Shown here: one piece after another, positions 55,661 through 64,000 of the stretch
Layout of the letters: every line of letters starts with the position of its first letter
How positions within the stretch are numbered: position 1 is the stretch's first letter
From: Escallonia rubra
Taxonomy: Eukaryota; Streptophyta; Magnoliopsida; Escalloniales; Escalloniaceae
DNA length: 64,000 nucleotides
Direction: 5' to 3'
Assembly: GCA_033065855.1 (NCBI GenBank)
Contig: JAVXUO010000114.1
Coordinates: 1 to 64,000 of the forward strand
Translations under genes and position numbers: made by a program
The notes under the pieces: model-generated
Database searches by the model: none
The model's input: only the letters and a program-made list of their open reading frames with translations
What the model was told of the DNA's origin: nothing

Positions 55661-57229
55661 CTACTGATCCTGCTCCCTGATCATCCTCATCACCACCGTA
55701 GCAATGCGCTGGATCTCCTCGTCGTCCAACGGACGTCGAGGAGCCGGTGTCTGTGGAGGGGCAGCGGGGGGTGAGGACGCTCCTATCATGGCACGAGCAG
55801 TCGTGCTAGGCAGACCGCGTTTGCTGCCTTTCGGCCGATTGACGACCTCCGGTGTATCCAGCCATCGCTTTAACGCCCCAGTACTCGCACCCATACTAGT
55901 GGACGTTGATGGCTGTCCGGACTGCTGCTCGGACCCCCTAAGCTGTTCGTACGAGGCCTGCAAAAATAGTGATTTAACGATATGTTAGGGCATTAATTAA
56001 CGCAATAGACATTGAGGATAAAGAGACAAAAAATTAACAACTTAAAAAAATTGACTCACATCGATCCGCTGGGCAATATCTGAAATATAGTCGCCCGATC
56101 GGTGTGCCTCGTCCTTGTCCTTCTTCCGCACGTGCGTCTAACTATACGTCAGAGCTATGACCTCATCCTTCTCCAGATCCGGGTGCTCGACCGCGTTCAT
56201 GTGTCGGACGATGTCGTGTGACACCGACCCCCCCCCCCCCCGCGTGTGCGTCAGATCTCTGTTCTTTCTGTTCTCAGCCCCGCTCTTACTCTTGGCGTCC
56301 CAGCCTGGATCCGCAGCCCACCGATCTATCATCCCCCCCAATACACCGTGAGATATCCAATGTGGGGGATATCTCGTCATCTCCGTCATCGGGGCACCCT
56401 CGGGCAGCATCTTCTTCGCCCGGTCCCGTGCGTCGTGGAGCCATCGATGGTAATTCTTGCCGATGTAAGCAAAGAAGGCCTGCTGCCCCAGTGCCTGCTG
56501 CTCAGGCGAGTCAAACGTGAACCCCTCCTGTAAGGCATTCAATAACACAAATTAACTACAGAAAACAAACTCTAATTAAACAAATACTATCGCTGAAAAA
56601 TATACTTCACCGTACCAGCCACTCCTTCCATAGGGACTCCCTCGCAGCAGCATCCCAGTCCTTCCAGTACAGGCGTGGCTCGAAGAATCGGCCTTTCACA
56701 AGAACGCCGATCTTCTTCCTCGCCTGGTTCTCCAAGATCCTGCCGAAGAAGTATATAAATAAATTAATACAGTTCAAATATAAATTAACACCCCAAAATT
56801 TTAAATATAAGGCATGATATGATATTTTTTTTACTTACAGGCCCTCCTGGGTGAGCGTAACTCTATGTTTACGCTGGGGGTCGATGCGTACCCCACGTGT
56901 CGGACCACGGCCTCGTCGAAATCCTACAAAACACAGACATTAATACAGTTCAAATATACTTTAAATATAAGGCTAGTGAAAATCTACTAAACACCGTTAT
57001 CAACTATACCTGAGGTAGAACCCACGGAAGAAGGAGAATCAACGCGCGTGTGGGATGAATCTGCGTCGGGCTAGGGCGACGACTGTGGCTGGGGCTGGAG
57101 CTGGGGCCCTATCTGCTGTACGCGATCACTCTGTGCCTCGTCATCAGTGGGCAATGACGAGGTGGGACCCACCGGGGAGGAAGCAGCTCGGCGTCCAGCC
57201 CGGCCACGAATAGCCCGTATCCTATCCAT
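55661..57229 (-). pseudogene. CACTA accessory protein, Transposase_24 (Ptta/En/Spm) type
   Basis: The probable ATG is at 57229 (MDRIRAIRGRAGRR). A TAG at 57071-57073 interrupts the first exon. Later pieces, apparently separated by short introns, include the RGRGPTRGVRIDPQRKHRVT motif (about 56,930-56,850) and the 136-codon piece 56138-56548 (FAYIGKNYHRWLHDARDRAK, YPPHWISHGVLGGMIDRW), the core of the Transposase_24 family. The last piece (55661-55963) is Ala/Pro-rich and ends RIATVVMRMI, a common C-terminal coiled region. Proteins of this type accompany TNP2 transposases in plant CACTA elements. Confidence 0.75.
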
Positions 57230-57404
57230 ATCTGACTTCATATAGATAAATTACAAAGACATTAACACGTTAAAAACAATAATTTGGCAGAAATCATCAT
57301 CGGCACTATATATATATATATGAACGGATGTGCAAAAACACATCAATATGAACCAAGTTCTAAAATGTTACTACATTTTTCCCGTGATGTTACAACATTA
57401 CAAG

Positions 57405-60400
57405 TCAATCATTTTCAGTTTGAGAATCATCATCATCTTCATCACTTTCCTCGTCGTCCTCTTCTTCGTGGGACTCGTCGTCCTCTTCATCTTCTAATTC
57501 ATCCTCTTCATCAGTAGACTCGGTCACATCATCTCCAACACTTTCCACGTCTTCCGCGTCATCATCTACGACTTCTTCTCCTACATGAAGTGTTGTTGGA
57601 AGAGGAAGATCGTCCTCCTCGTTGTTGACCTCAACAGGGAACAAGACACGTGGTTGGTCGGCTTGAAAGGAGTCTAGCTCACTGTCATATGTCACGGGCA
57701 ATTTCTTGGACTTGATAATTGTATACCAATGAGATTTGGGATTGGCGACGTCCTCCGCGTAAAAGACTTGTACAGCTTGACTAGCAAACACAAAGGGCTC
57801 GTCTGATGCAAGTCTTGACTTGACATTGACATCTACAATCCCTTGAGAGCTAACACGGATTCCTCTACTGCATGTGACATCGAACCACGTACACTTGAAC
57901 ATTACCAGGCGGTTTTGGGAACCCAGATATGTTAGCTCAACAATCTCATCTAGCTCTCCGTAAAAGTCCATGCAATTCTCGGCATAACAGTCGCCGTTGA
58001 CCAAGACTCCACTGTTTTGGGTTTGTTTTGTTCGGTCATCATCTTTTACGTTAAACCTAAACCCGTTGATGATATAGCCTCCGTAACAGGATGTTTGTTT
58101 GTTAGGGCCTTCAGCTAGTAATTTCAAGCAGGAGGCCACTGGTCTATCCATTGACTGAACCTATTGTAGATGACGGTAAAAATTAAGGATAAATCAGTAT
58201 ACTAATTGGCCACAGAACTGTATATAACACATAATATAATTTCGTTAAACAGTCTTACACGCCTTTTGAACCACTGTACAAATTGTGATTTCTGATGAGA
58301 TTCAAGTCCAACGTGATCAGTGATTAAAGATTCCGCATCGAACTCACTGCAAACCAATATAGTTGACTCGTTTAACACACACTTTCAATTATGTACAGCA
58401 ATGTAAGTGAATTAAGACTTTAACTTACTCAACGAATGCCGAAACTTCATCGCAATTTAGAAGGGCATATATTGTTGCAGCACTGTACTCTTCATCCGTT
58501 AGCCATCGAGTATACGTTCGGCCGAACGGACTACCTGACTGCTTGAATATTGACAATTGCCCTTCCAAATTTGTGCTTGATCCGGGGTCATTTCGGCCTA
58601 GTTGATTTAACCTTGTACCAGCATCAAGCCTGAAATATTGACTACAAAAGTTTACAAGTTCTTCCATTACGTAAGCCTCGACAATTATGCCCTCAACCCG
58701 AGCCTTATTGCGGACATTTTTCTTTAAATGGAACATGAACCTAGAAGTTTAGCGAATCGAGTTAGGTGGAATATCAATGATAACAGGTGTCGCATTAAGT
58801 GTAAACGAACAACTGTAACAATTTAAAGATTACCTCTCGAAGGGATACATCCACCGATATTGCACGGGTCCACCCATCTTAGCTTCATATGCCAAGTGAA
58901 CAGGCAGATGCTCCATTGAATCAAAGAACGAAGGTGGGAAGATTTTCTCCAGCTTGCAAATCGTCACCACAATGTTCTTCTCAAGCACTTCCATGTTACT
59001 CACCCGGATCGTAGAAGAACATATATCTCGAAAGAATGAGATAATTCAGTCAAAGTTTCACAAACAACCCGTGGCAACAGTCCCCAGAAGGCAATAGAAA
59101 TGAATATCTCCATGAATACGTGGCAGTCGTGACTCTTCATCCCTTGAAACTTGCATTCCGATACATTGCAACAACGAGATATGTTGGACGCAAACCCATC
59201 CGGAAGCTTCAAATTCTTAACCCACTGACAGACCTTCTCCACTTGTTTCTTGTCTAGACAGTAAGGTGCTTTCGGAAGTATCGTCCTCCCACTGACTGTC
59301 CGAGGATGTAATTCACGGCGTACACCCAACTGTTGTAGATCCATTCTCGCTTTAAGGTGATCTTTCGATTTTCCCTTCACATTCATCACTGTGTTGAACA
59401 CATTATCAAAAATATCCATCTCAATATGCATCAGGTCCATGTTGTTTCGGTTAACAAACGTCCTCAAGTAGGGTAACTCCCAGAAGATACAAAATTTTCT
59501 CCAGTTGTGCTCTTTCCCGTACCCTGGAATCTTCTGATCTGGCACACCCTTGCCGTGTGGTATGTCAGTATCAAGTGCCTCCAGGTGTGAGAGCACTTCT
59601 TCACCAGATGGGTAGTCCAGTGTGACAACCTCACGCTCGATTGTCCCGTCAAATTTATCCTTCTGCCTACGAAACTGATGGCCCGGTGGCAAAAGCTTAC
59701 GGTGACATCCGAACCACGAGGCCTTTCCGCCGTGCTTTAACGTATGACCGGGGTTCACGCCCATACAAGCAGGGCATGCTAGCTTCCCATGTGTGCTCCA
59801 GCCACACGTCATTCCCAATGCGGGGAAATCATGTATAGTCCACATCAAAGCAGCCCTCATCTGAAAATTATGTTTAAGGGATGCATCATATGTTTCGACT
59901 CCATGATTCCATAACTATTTTAACTCATCAATCAACGGCCTTAAATACACATCTATGTCCTTGCCGGGACTCTTCGGCCCCGGAATAAGCAACGACAAGA
60001 ACATGTACGGCTTCTTCATGCACATGCCTGGTGGAAGGTTGTACGGGACAATAATAACAGGCCAACATGAGTAAGGCGTGGTAGACTGACCGAAAAGGTT
60101 GAACCCATCGGTTGCTAGACCAAGTCTAACATTCCAAACTTCCTCAGCAAAGACTAGATGCCTGCGGTTAAACTCGTTCCACGCTTCTCCATCAGCTGGG
60201 TGTGTCAGCACATTAGCATCGTTGCTACGAGTCTCATGGTGAGCCCTCATATGTTCAGTAGTATTGGAGGAGTAGTACATTCTCTGAAGCCGTGGTGTGA
60301 CCGAGAAGTATCGCAATATCTTCCATGCAATGTTTTTCTTTTTCCCTTTGTTCGGTTTGTACCTCGAATGATCACATACTGGACACCGTGACAAATCCTT

Positions 60401-61064
60401 ATTCTCTTTCCAGAATAATACACAATCGTTATTGCACGCATCTATCCACTCATAGATCAACCCAAATTTCCTCATCATCTTCTTCGCATCATAGTACGAC
60501 AGCAGTAGCTTTTCACTTTCGGGCAGTATTTCTTTGATTAAGGTAACAAACTCGTTAAAACCTTTCTCACTCAGCCCGTGGTTTTATTTCAACTATAATA
60601 ACCTACTAACCGCAGACAATCGTGTGTTTCGGAGCTCCATCCCACAGCGGCTCTTCCGTAGCTCTCAATAACTCATAAAACTGATGAGCCCCCTCGTTCG
60701 GCGGTTATGGACTGTCGTTACCCCAGTCAACATTAGCATGCCCAGCATCCATAATCATATCTTCGTAATCATATCATGCCTCCTCCCTAACTTCAGTTTG
60801 ACTAGCCAGGTTGGACGACAATACTATCATTTCCCCGTGCTGCGTCCACCTTGTGTATCCACCCATAAAACCGTACCGACGAAGATGCCATTTTACTTCA
60901 ATTATTTTTCTCTAGTGCAACAACTCACATCTAAAGCACGGACACCTTATCTTATCAAGGTCAACATGTGCAGGATGTGCATAAGCGAAGTCGATAAATT
61001 TGTCAACGCGACACTCAAAATCTTCAGCATTCTTTCTTTTCATCCAACTTCGATCGACTGACAT
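57405..61064 (-). pseudogene. TNP2-type CACTA transposase, degenerate
   Basis: ATG at 61064 starts the transposase-associated domain (MSVDRSWMKRKNAEDF, DLDKIRCPCFRC). In-frame stops follow at 60912-60914, 60774-60776, 60705-60707 and 59915-59917. The catalytic Transposase_21 region spans 60478-59000 (GLATDGFNLFG, WPVIIVPYNLPPGMC, MWTIHDFPALGMTCGW, CPACM). A two-base insertion near 59,020 shifts the frame. DUF4218 spans about 58,990-58,430 (IFPPSFFDSMEHLPVHLAYE, GPVQYRWMYPFER) and contains an intron with GT-AG ends (about 58,737-58,835). DUF4216 (57405-58151: DIPRE-less form with VMFKCTWFDV, FASQAVQVFYAED) ends in a long Asp/Glu tail. Family members cut and join the transposon ends. This copy cannot make the whole protein. 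Confidence 0.88.
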
Positions 61065-61302
61065 GACGACTGAATTATCGTACTGTATACCACCTTCAAT
61101 TATGACCAGTCATTAGGCATTGCCAATGTAAATATGAATGCATGAATGTTACAACATGTCTATATATTTTCCCTACACTCTCTAACAGGTAGTGGTCCTA
61201 TCTCATTCAGAAAAGCACATGTTTATAACTCATGCTTAGTCCCATATCTGTGGAAAATTCGGCAGCACCTCCCCGCATTTCTCTAAGTACACGACATCGA
61301 TT

Positions 61303-61692
61303 AGGTGTTCTAACATTCATCTAACCTTTCCTTGCAAGGTTTGACGGATGTTAGAACACCAGATCTGTATGCACCCGGAGAAACACACGAGAACGTGTAC
61401 AAATATCCACGACATAGAACACAAAGCATGAGTCAAAACACTATTTTATAAACAATTAGCTTTTCCAAATTGTCCAAGCTGGACATCCAAAGGCTCATTA
61501 CAAAGCATTACTTTGTAATGAGTACCTTTGAATGGGAACTAAGGGTTTTATGCATGCATGCGTTCAAAAATTGATAACATATGCAAGAATCTTTCTGAAA
61601 TATCAAAACTGCAGAAAGATCGTTACATATGTTACCAATTCCACATTAAATAGAATTCATTGGCAACGAGTTGAACCATCTCGTTGCCAATG
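61303..61692. repeat. Cluster of four hairpin-forming inverted repeats
   Basis: Stems: 61304-61360 (GGTGTTCTAACAT against ATGTTAGAACACC, with more pairs inward); 61494-61505 with 61511-61522 (CTCATTACAAAG/CTTTGTAATGAG, 5-nt loop); 61575-61597 with 61612-61634 (about 20 of 23 paired); 61658-61670 with 61680-61692 (CATTGGCAACGAG/CTCGTTGCCAATG, 9-nt loop). The four arms are unrelated to each other. They lie 240-630 bp upstream of the TNP2-type start codon. Confidence 0.9.
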
Positions 61693-61789
61693 GACTTCTC
61701 AAAACAACAACTAATCTAAAGAAGACAGGGTTTGTAAACAACGAGTAATTGAACCATCTCTGGGCAATATAGAGTAATTATGGGATGTA

Positions 61790-62460
61790 CAAGGGCTAAT
61801 TAGGGCTAACTGGGTTATTAGGGTTAATTACGAGAATTAATTATAGCTAATTAGGGTTGATTAGGACTAATTAGGGTTATTTAGTGCTAATTAGGGTTTA
61901 ATTGTGCCGAGTAGTGCTGATTAGTCCTAATTAGGGCTAATTTCCTTAATTGGGTTATGTTAGGGTTAATTATTGTTAATGAGGGCTAGTTTCGGATAAT
62001 TATAGCTAATTAGGGTTGCTTAGGACTAATAAGGGTTATTTAGTCCTAATTATGGTTTAATTGTGCCGAGTAGTGCTGATTAGTCTTAATTAGGGCTAAT
62101 TTCCTTAATTGGGTTATGTTAGTGCTAATTATTGTTAATGAGGGCTAGTTTCGGATAATTATAGCTAATTAAGGTTGATTATGACTAATTAGGGTTATTT
62201 AGTCCTTATTAGGGTTTAATTGTGCCGAGTAGTGCTGATTAGTTGTAATTAGGGCTAATTAGGCTTAATTGGGTTATGTTAGGGCTAATTAATGTTAATG
62301 AGGGCTAGTTTCAGATAATTGCAACTAATTAGGGTTGATTAGGACTAATTAGGGTTATTTAGTCCTAATTAGGGTTTAATTTTGCCGAGTAGTGTTGAGT
62401 AGTCCTAATTAGCGCTAATTAGGCTTAATTGGGTTATGTTAGTACAAATTACGACTAATT
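61790..62460. repeat. 159-bp tandem repeat built of CTAATTAGGGTT subunits
   Basis: The landmark TGCCGAGTAGTG recurs at 61905, 62064, 62223 and 62383, a constant 159-160-bp step. Each monomer consists of short diverged subunits such as GACTAATTAGGGTTATT and GCTAATTAGGG. Four monomers are clear; diverged subunits continue to about 62,640. Confidence 0.92.
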
Positions 62461-62645
62461 AGGCTAACTATAATCAATATGCGCGTAATTGGGTTCATTT
62501 GGGCTAATTTGGGGTAATTACAGCTAATTTGATTTTCATTAGGTTCTTAGGGTTAATTAAAACTAATTAGGCTCGTTAGAGTTAATTAGGGTTAATTGAT
62601 TTATTAAAATATTATTAATCATGACTAATTAGGGCTAATTATAGC

Positions 62646-63320
62646 CAGTGCTGGAGCCACGATGAGATTCCAGGGGGTGCATGCTAAAAATGTCGCGTTA
62701 ACCTAATTAACCTAAATTTAATGCACAATCAACAATCTCAATTCCGACACCTCATATAGAGTGTCGATATGGTGTCCGATACGTGTCTGACACCTCCGGA
62801 CATGTGTCTGACACCTCCGGACACGTGTCTGACACATACCGACACGTGTCCGACGCCCACCGACATGCACCTCCGGACACATTGACATACGTTTATTTAT
62901 TTTTTAAATGTCGGACACTGTCGATCAGACGTGGTGTCCGTGTCTGCGCTAACTAACAGGTATCTCAATCCAATTGGGTTCCATTCTCCGTCAACAATCT
63001 CAATTCTCAATTCTCAAATGCTCAATGCAATAAAAATTAATAAAAATCACACATTCAATCCAATTGGGTCCCATCCTCTGTCAATAATCTCAATATCTCA
63101 AATGCTCAATGCACAATTAACAATCTAAAATCATCAATTAACAACCTAAAATCATCAATTAATAATCGCAATTACTTCAAATGCACAACTAGTAACCTAA
63201 AATCACCAACTAACAACCTAAAATCATAGATCAATAATCAAAATTCTCAAATGCACAATTAACAACCTAAAATTATCAAACAAATTATCAATGTTCAAAT
63301 GAGAAAAAATTGTTCAAAAT
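62646..63320 (-). mobile_element. hAT-like element end, inverted relative of the 21-kb element
   Basis: It starts CAGTGCTGGAGCCACGATGAG, resembling the CAGTGGC(A/G)GAACC ends at 21232-22624. Its sequence, read on the minus strand, follows the interior of that element: GGTTAATTAGGTTAACGCGA (compare 22276-22298), GATGGGACCCAATTGGATTG (22214-22235), and repeated GTTGTTAATTGTGCATTGAG. Between them is an extra block of tandem GACACCTCCGGACACGTGTC units (62790-62880). The other end and target duplication were not found. Confidence 0.65.
62786..62885. repeat. GACACGTGTC tandem/inverted repeat block
   Basis: Four to five copies of GACACCTCCGGACA(C/T)GTGTCT, each containing the palindrome GACACGTGTC, inside the hAT-like relative. 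Confidence 0.8.
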
Positions 63321-63349
63321 GCACATATCCGATGCGCTTGAATTATTTC

Positions 63350-63720
63350 AATTTAGGGTTCGATTGTATTAGGGCATTCAATTTAGGGTTCAATTAGTTT
63401 AATTTAGGGTTCGGTTCGATTAGGGCATTCAATTTAGGGTTTAATTAGGGTTCAATTACATCAATTTAGGGTTCAATTAGGGGGTTCTATTGATTCAATT
63501 TAGGGTTCAGTTGATTTGGGGCATTCAATTTAGGGTTCAATTTAGGTTTCAGTTGGATTAAGGCATTCAATTTAGGGTTCAATTAGGGGTTCAATTAGTT
63601 TAATTTAGGGTTCGATTCGATTAGGGCATTCAATTTAGGGTTTAATTAGGTTTCAATTACTTCAATTTAGGGTTTAATTAAGGGGTTCTATTGATTCAAT
63701 TTAGGGTTCGGTTGATTTCG
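63350..63720. repeat. TTTAGGG-rich array
   Basis: Twelve exact TTTAGGG heptamers, the Arabidopsis-type telomere unit, occur in 370 bp, mostly as CAATTTAGGGTTCAATTAG. A larger step of about 200 bp is visible (GGGGTTCTATTGATTCAATT near 63,482 and 63,682). The heptamers are not in direct tandem, so this is not an ordinary interstitial telomere tract. Confidence 0.85.
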
Positions 63721-63795
63721 CTATTACAGGGAAAGTAGTCCTGCGCTTCAAGCACTCAAGAACTAGTTCTAGAAAATTCAAGAGTAGTCTTCTAG

Positions 63796-64000
63796 TTAAG
63801 GCAAGAGAGGTAGCAGAAGAGTTGCAAAGGCTAGGAGAACTGCACCCAAGCGAGTTGCTTGAAGCTGCTCCATAGGAGCTACCCTGAGAGGAACTACATC
63901 AACACTAACATTCTTGGGTACTTCAGGGGCAGATACATAGCGAGTAAACCATAGACCATGCAGAGAAAAGCAGGGACCATGGCCCCAAATACTTAGAAAT
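63796..64000 (-). other. Open frame running off the right edge
   Basis: 67 codons are open on the minus strand from the window edge to a TAA at 63796-63798 (contains VPKNVSVDVVPLRVAPMEQL). I do not recognise it. The composition differs from the repeat beside it, so a coding origin is possible. Confidence 0.25.

Larger units (their letters stand above)
55187..61064 (-). mobile_element. CACTA (En/Spm-type) transposon, far end not located
   Basis: The left terminus CACCACAAGAAAAAAGG (55187 on) is one change from the common plant CACTA end CACTACAAGAAAA. It is followed by subterminal TTTTAGCGACGG-type motifs in both orientations to about 55,510. Inside on the minus strand are a Transposase_24-type gene and a TNP2-type transposase gene. 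The opposite terminus was not found up to 64000; 61064 is only the start codon of the TNP2-type gene, so the element extends further right. Confidence 0.85.

Overview
The window is nuclear DNA of a flowering plant. Introns use GT-AG junctions, one split gene encodes a plant lipoxygenase, there is an NLR-type leucine-rich-repeat region, and most of the rest is plant transposable elements: LINEs with DUF4283 ORF1 proteins, Ty1/copia, a Ty3/gypsy chromovirus, CACTA, hAT-like elements and a tRNA-derived SINE. The species cannot be fixed from the sequence. Nothing prokaryotic, no CRISPR, no rRNA and no organelle gene was seen. I found no undescribed biochemical system; the interest lies in a precisely resolvable nested-transposon history around one live gene.

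Layout. 1-9.7 kb: AT-rich gene-free DNA, a roughly 60-bp degenerate tandem repeat (3.9-5.1 kb), a copia LTR remnant (5.75-6.2 kb), a tandem duplication and a CACTA-like terminus (6.4-7.2 kb). 9.7-19.6 kb: an old LINE on the minus strand, bounded by near-identical 13/14-nt duplications and split by a decayed copia element whose 5' LTR itself holds a GGGCC-rich hAT-like MITE. 19.9-20.7 kb: another LINE fragment. 21.2-22.6 kb: a non-autonomous hAT-like element with a perfect 8-bp target duplication. 24.22-24.29 kb: a 70-bp perfect palindrome. 24.3-31.5 kb: a well-preserved LINE on the minus strand with one frameshift in ORF2.

32.8-42.3 kb is the gene-bearing part: a CCACC-rich repeat, the LRR end of an NLR gene lacking a visible NB-ARC, a SINE with a 17-bp target duplication, and a nine-exon 9-lipoxygenase gene that looks functional (857 residues, all iron ligands present). 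The SINE ends about 70 bp upstream of the lipoxygenase TATA box.

42.3-50.4 kb: a probable solo LTR invaded by a young chromovirus (LTRs differ at 3 of 625 positions, 5-bp target duplication) whose single 1600-codon frame has four in-frame stops. 50.7-54.9 kb: a 5'-truncated copia element on the minus strand. 54.9-55.2 kb: an in-frame 98-codon HSP90 fragment ending exactly where a CACTA element starts. 55.2 to at least 61.1 kb: the CACTA element with decayed TNP2-type and Transposase_24-type genes, followed by a cluster of hairpins, a 159-bp tandem repeat, an inverted relative of the 21-kb hAT-like element and a TTTAGGG-rich array at the right edge.

The only gene I would expect to make a functional protein is the lipoxygenase (oxylipin pathway). 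The LRR region is partial, and the other coding stretches are transposon proteins, mostly broken.
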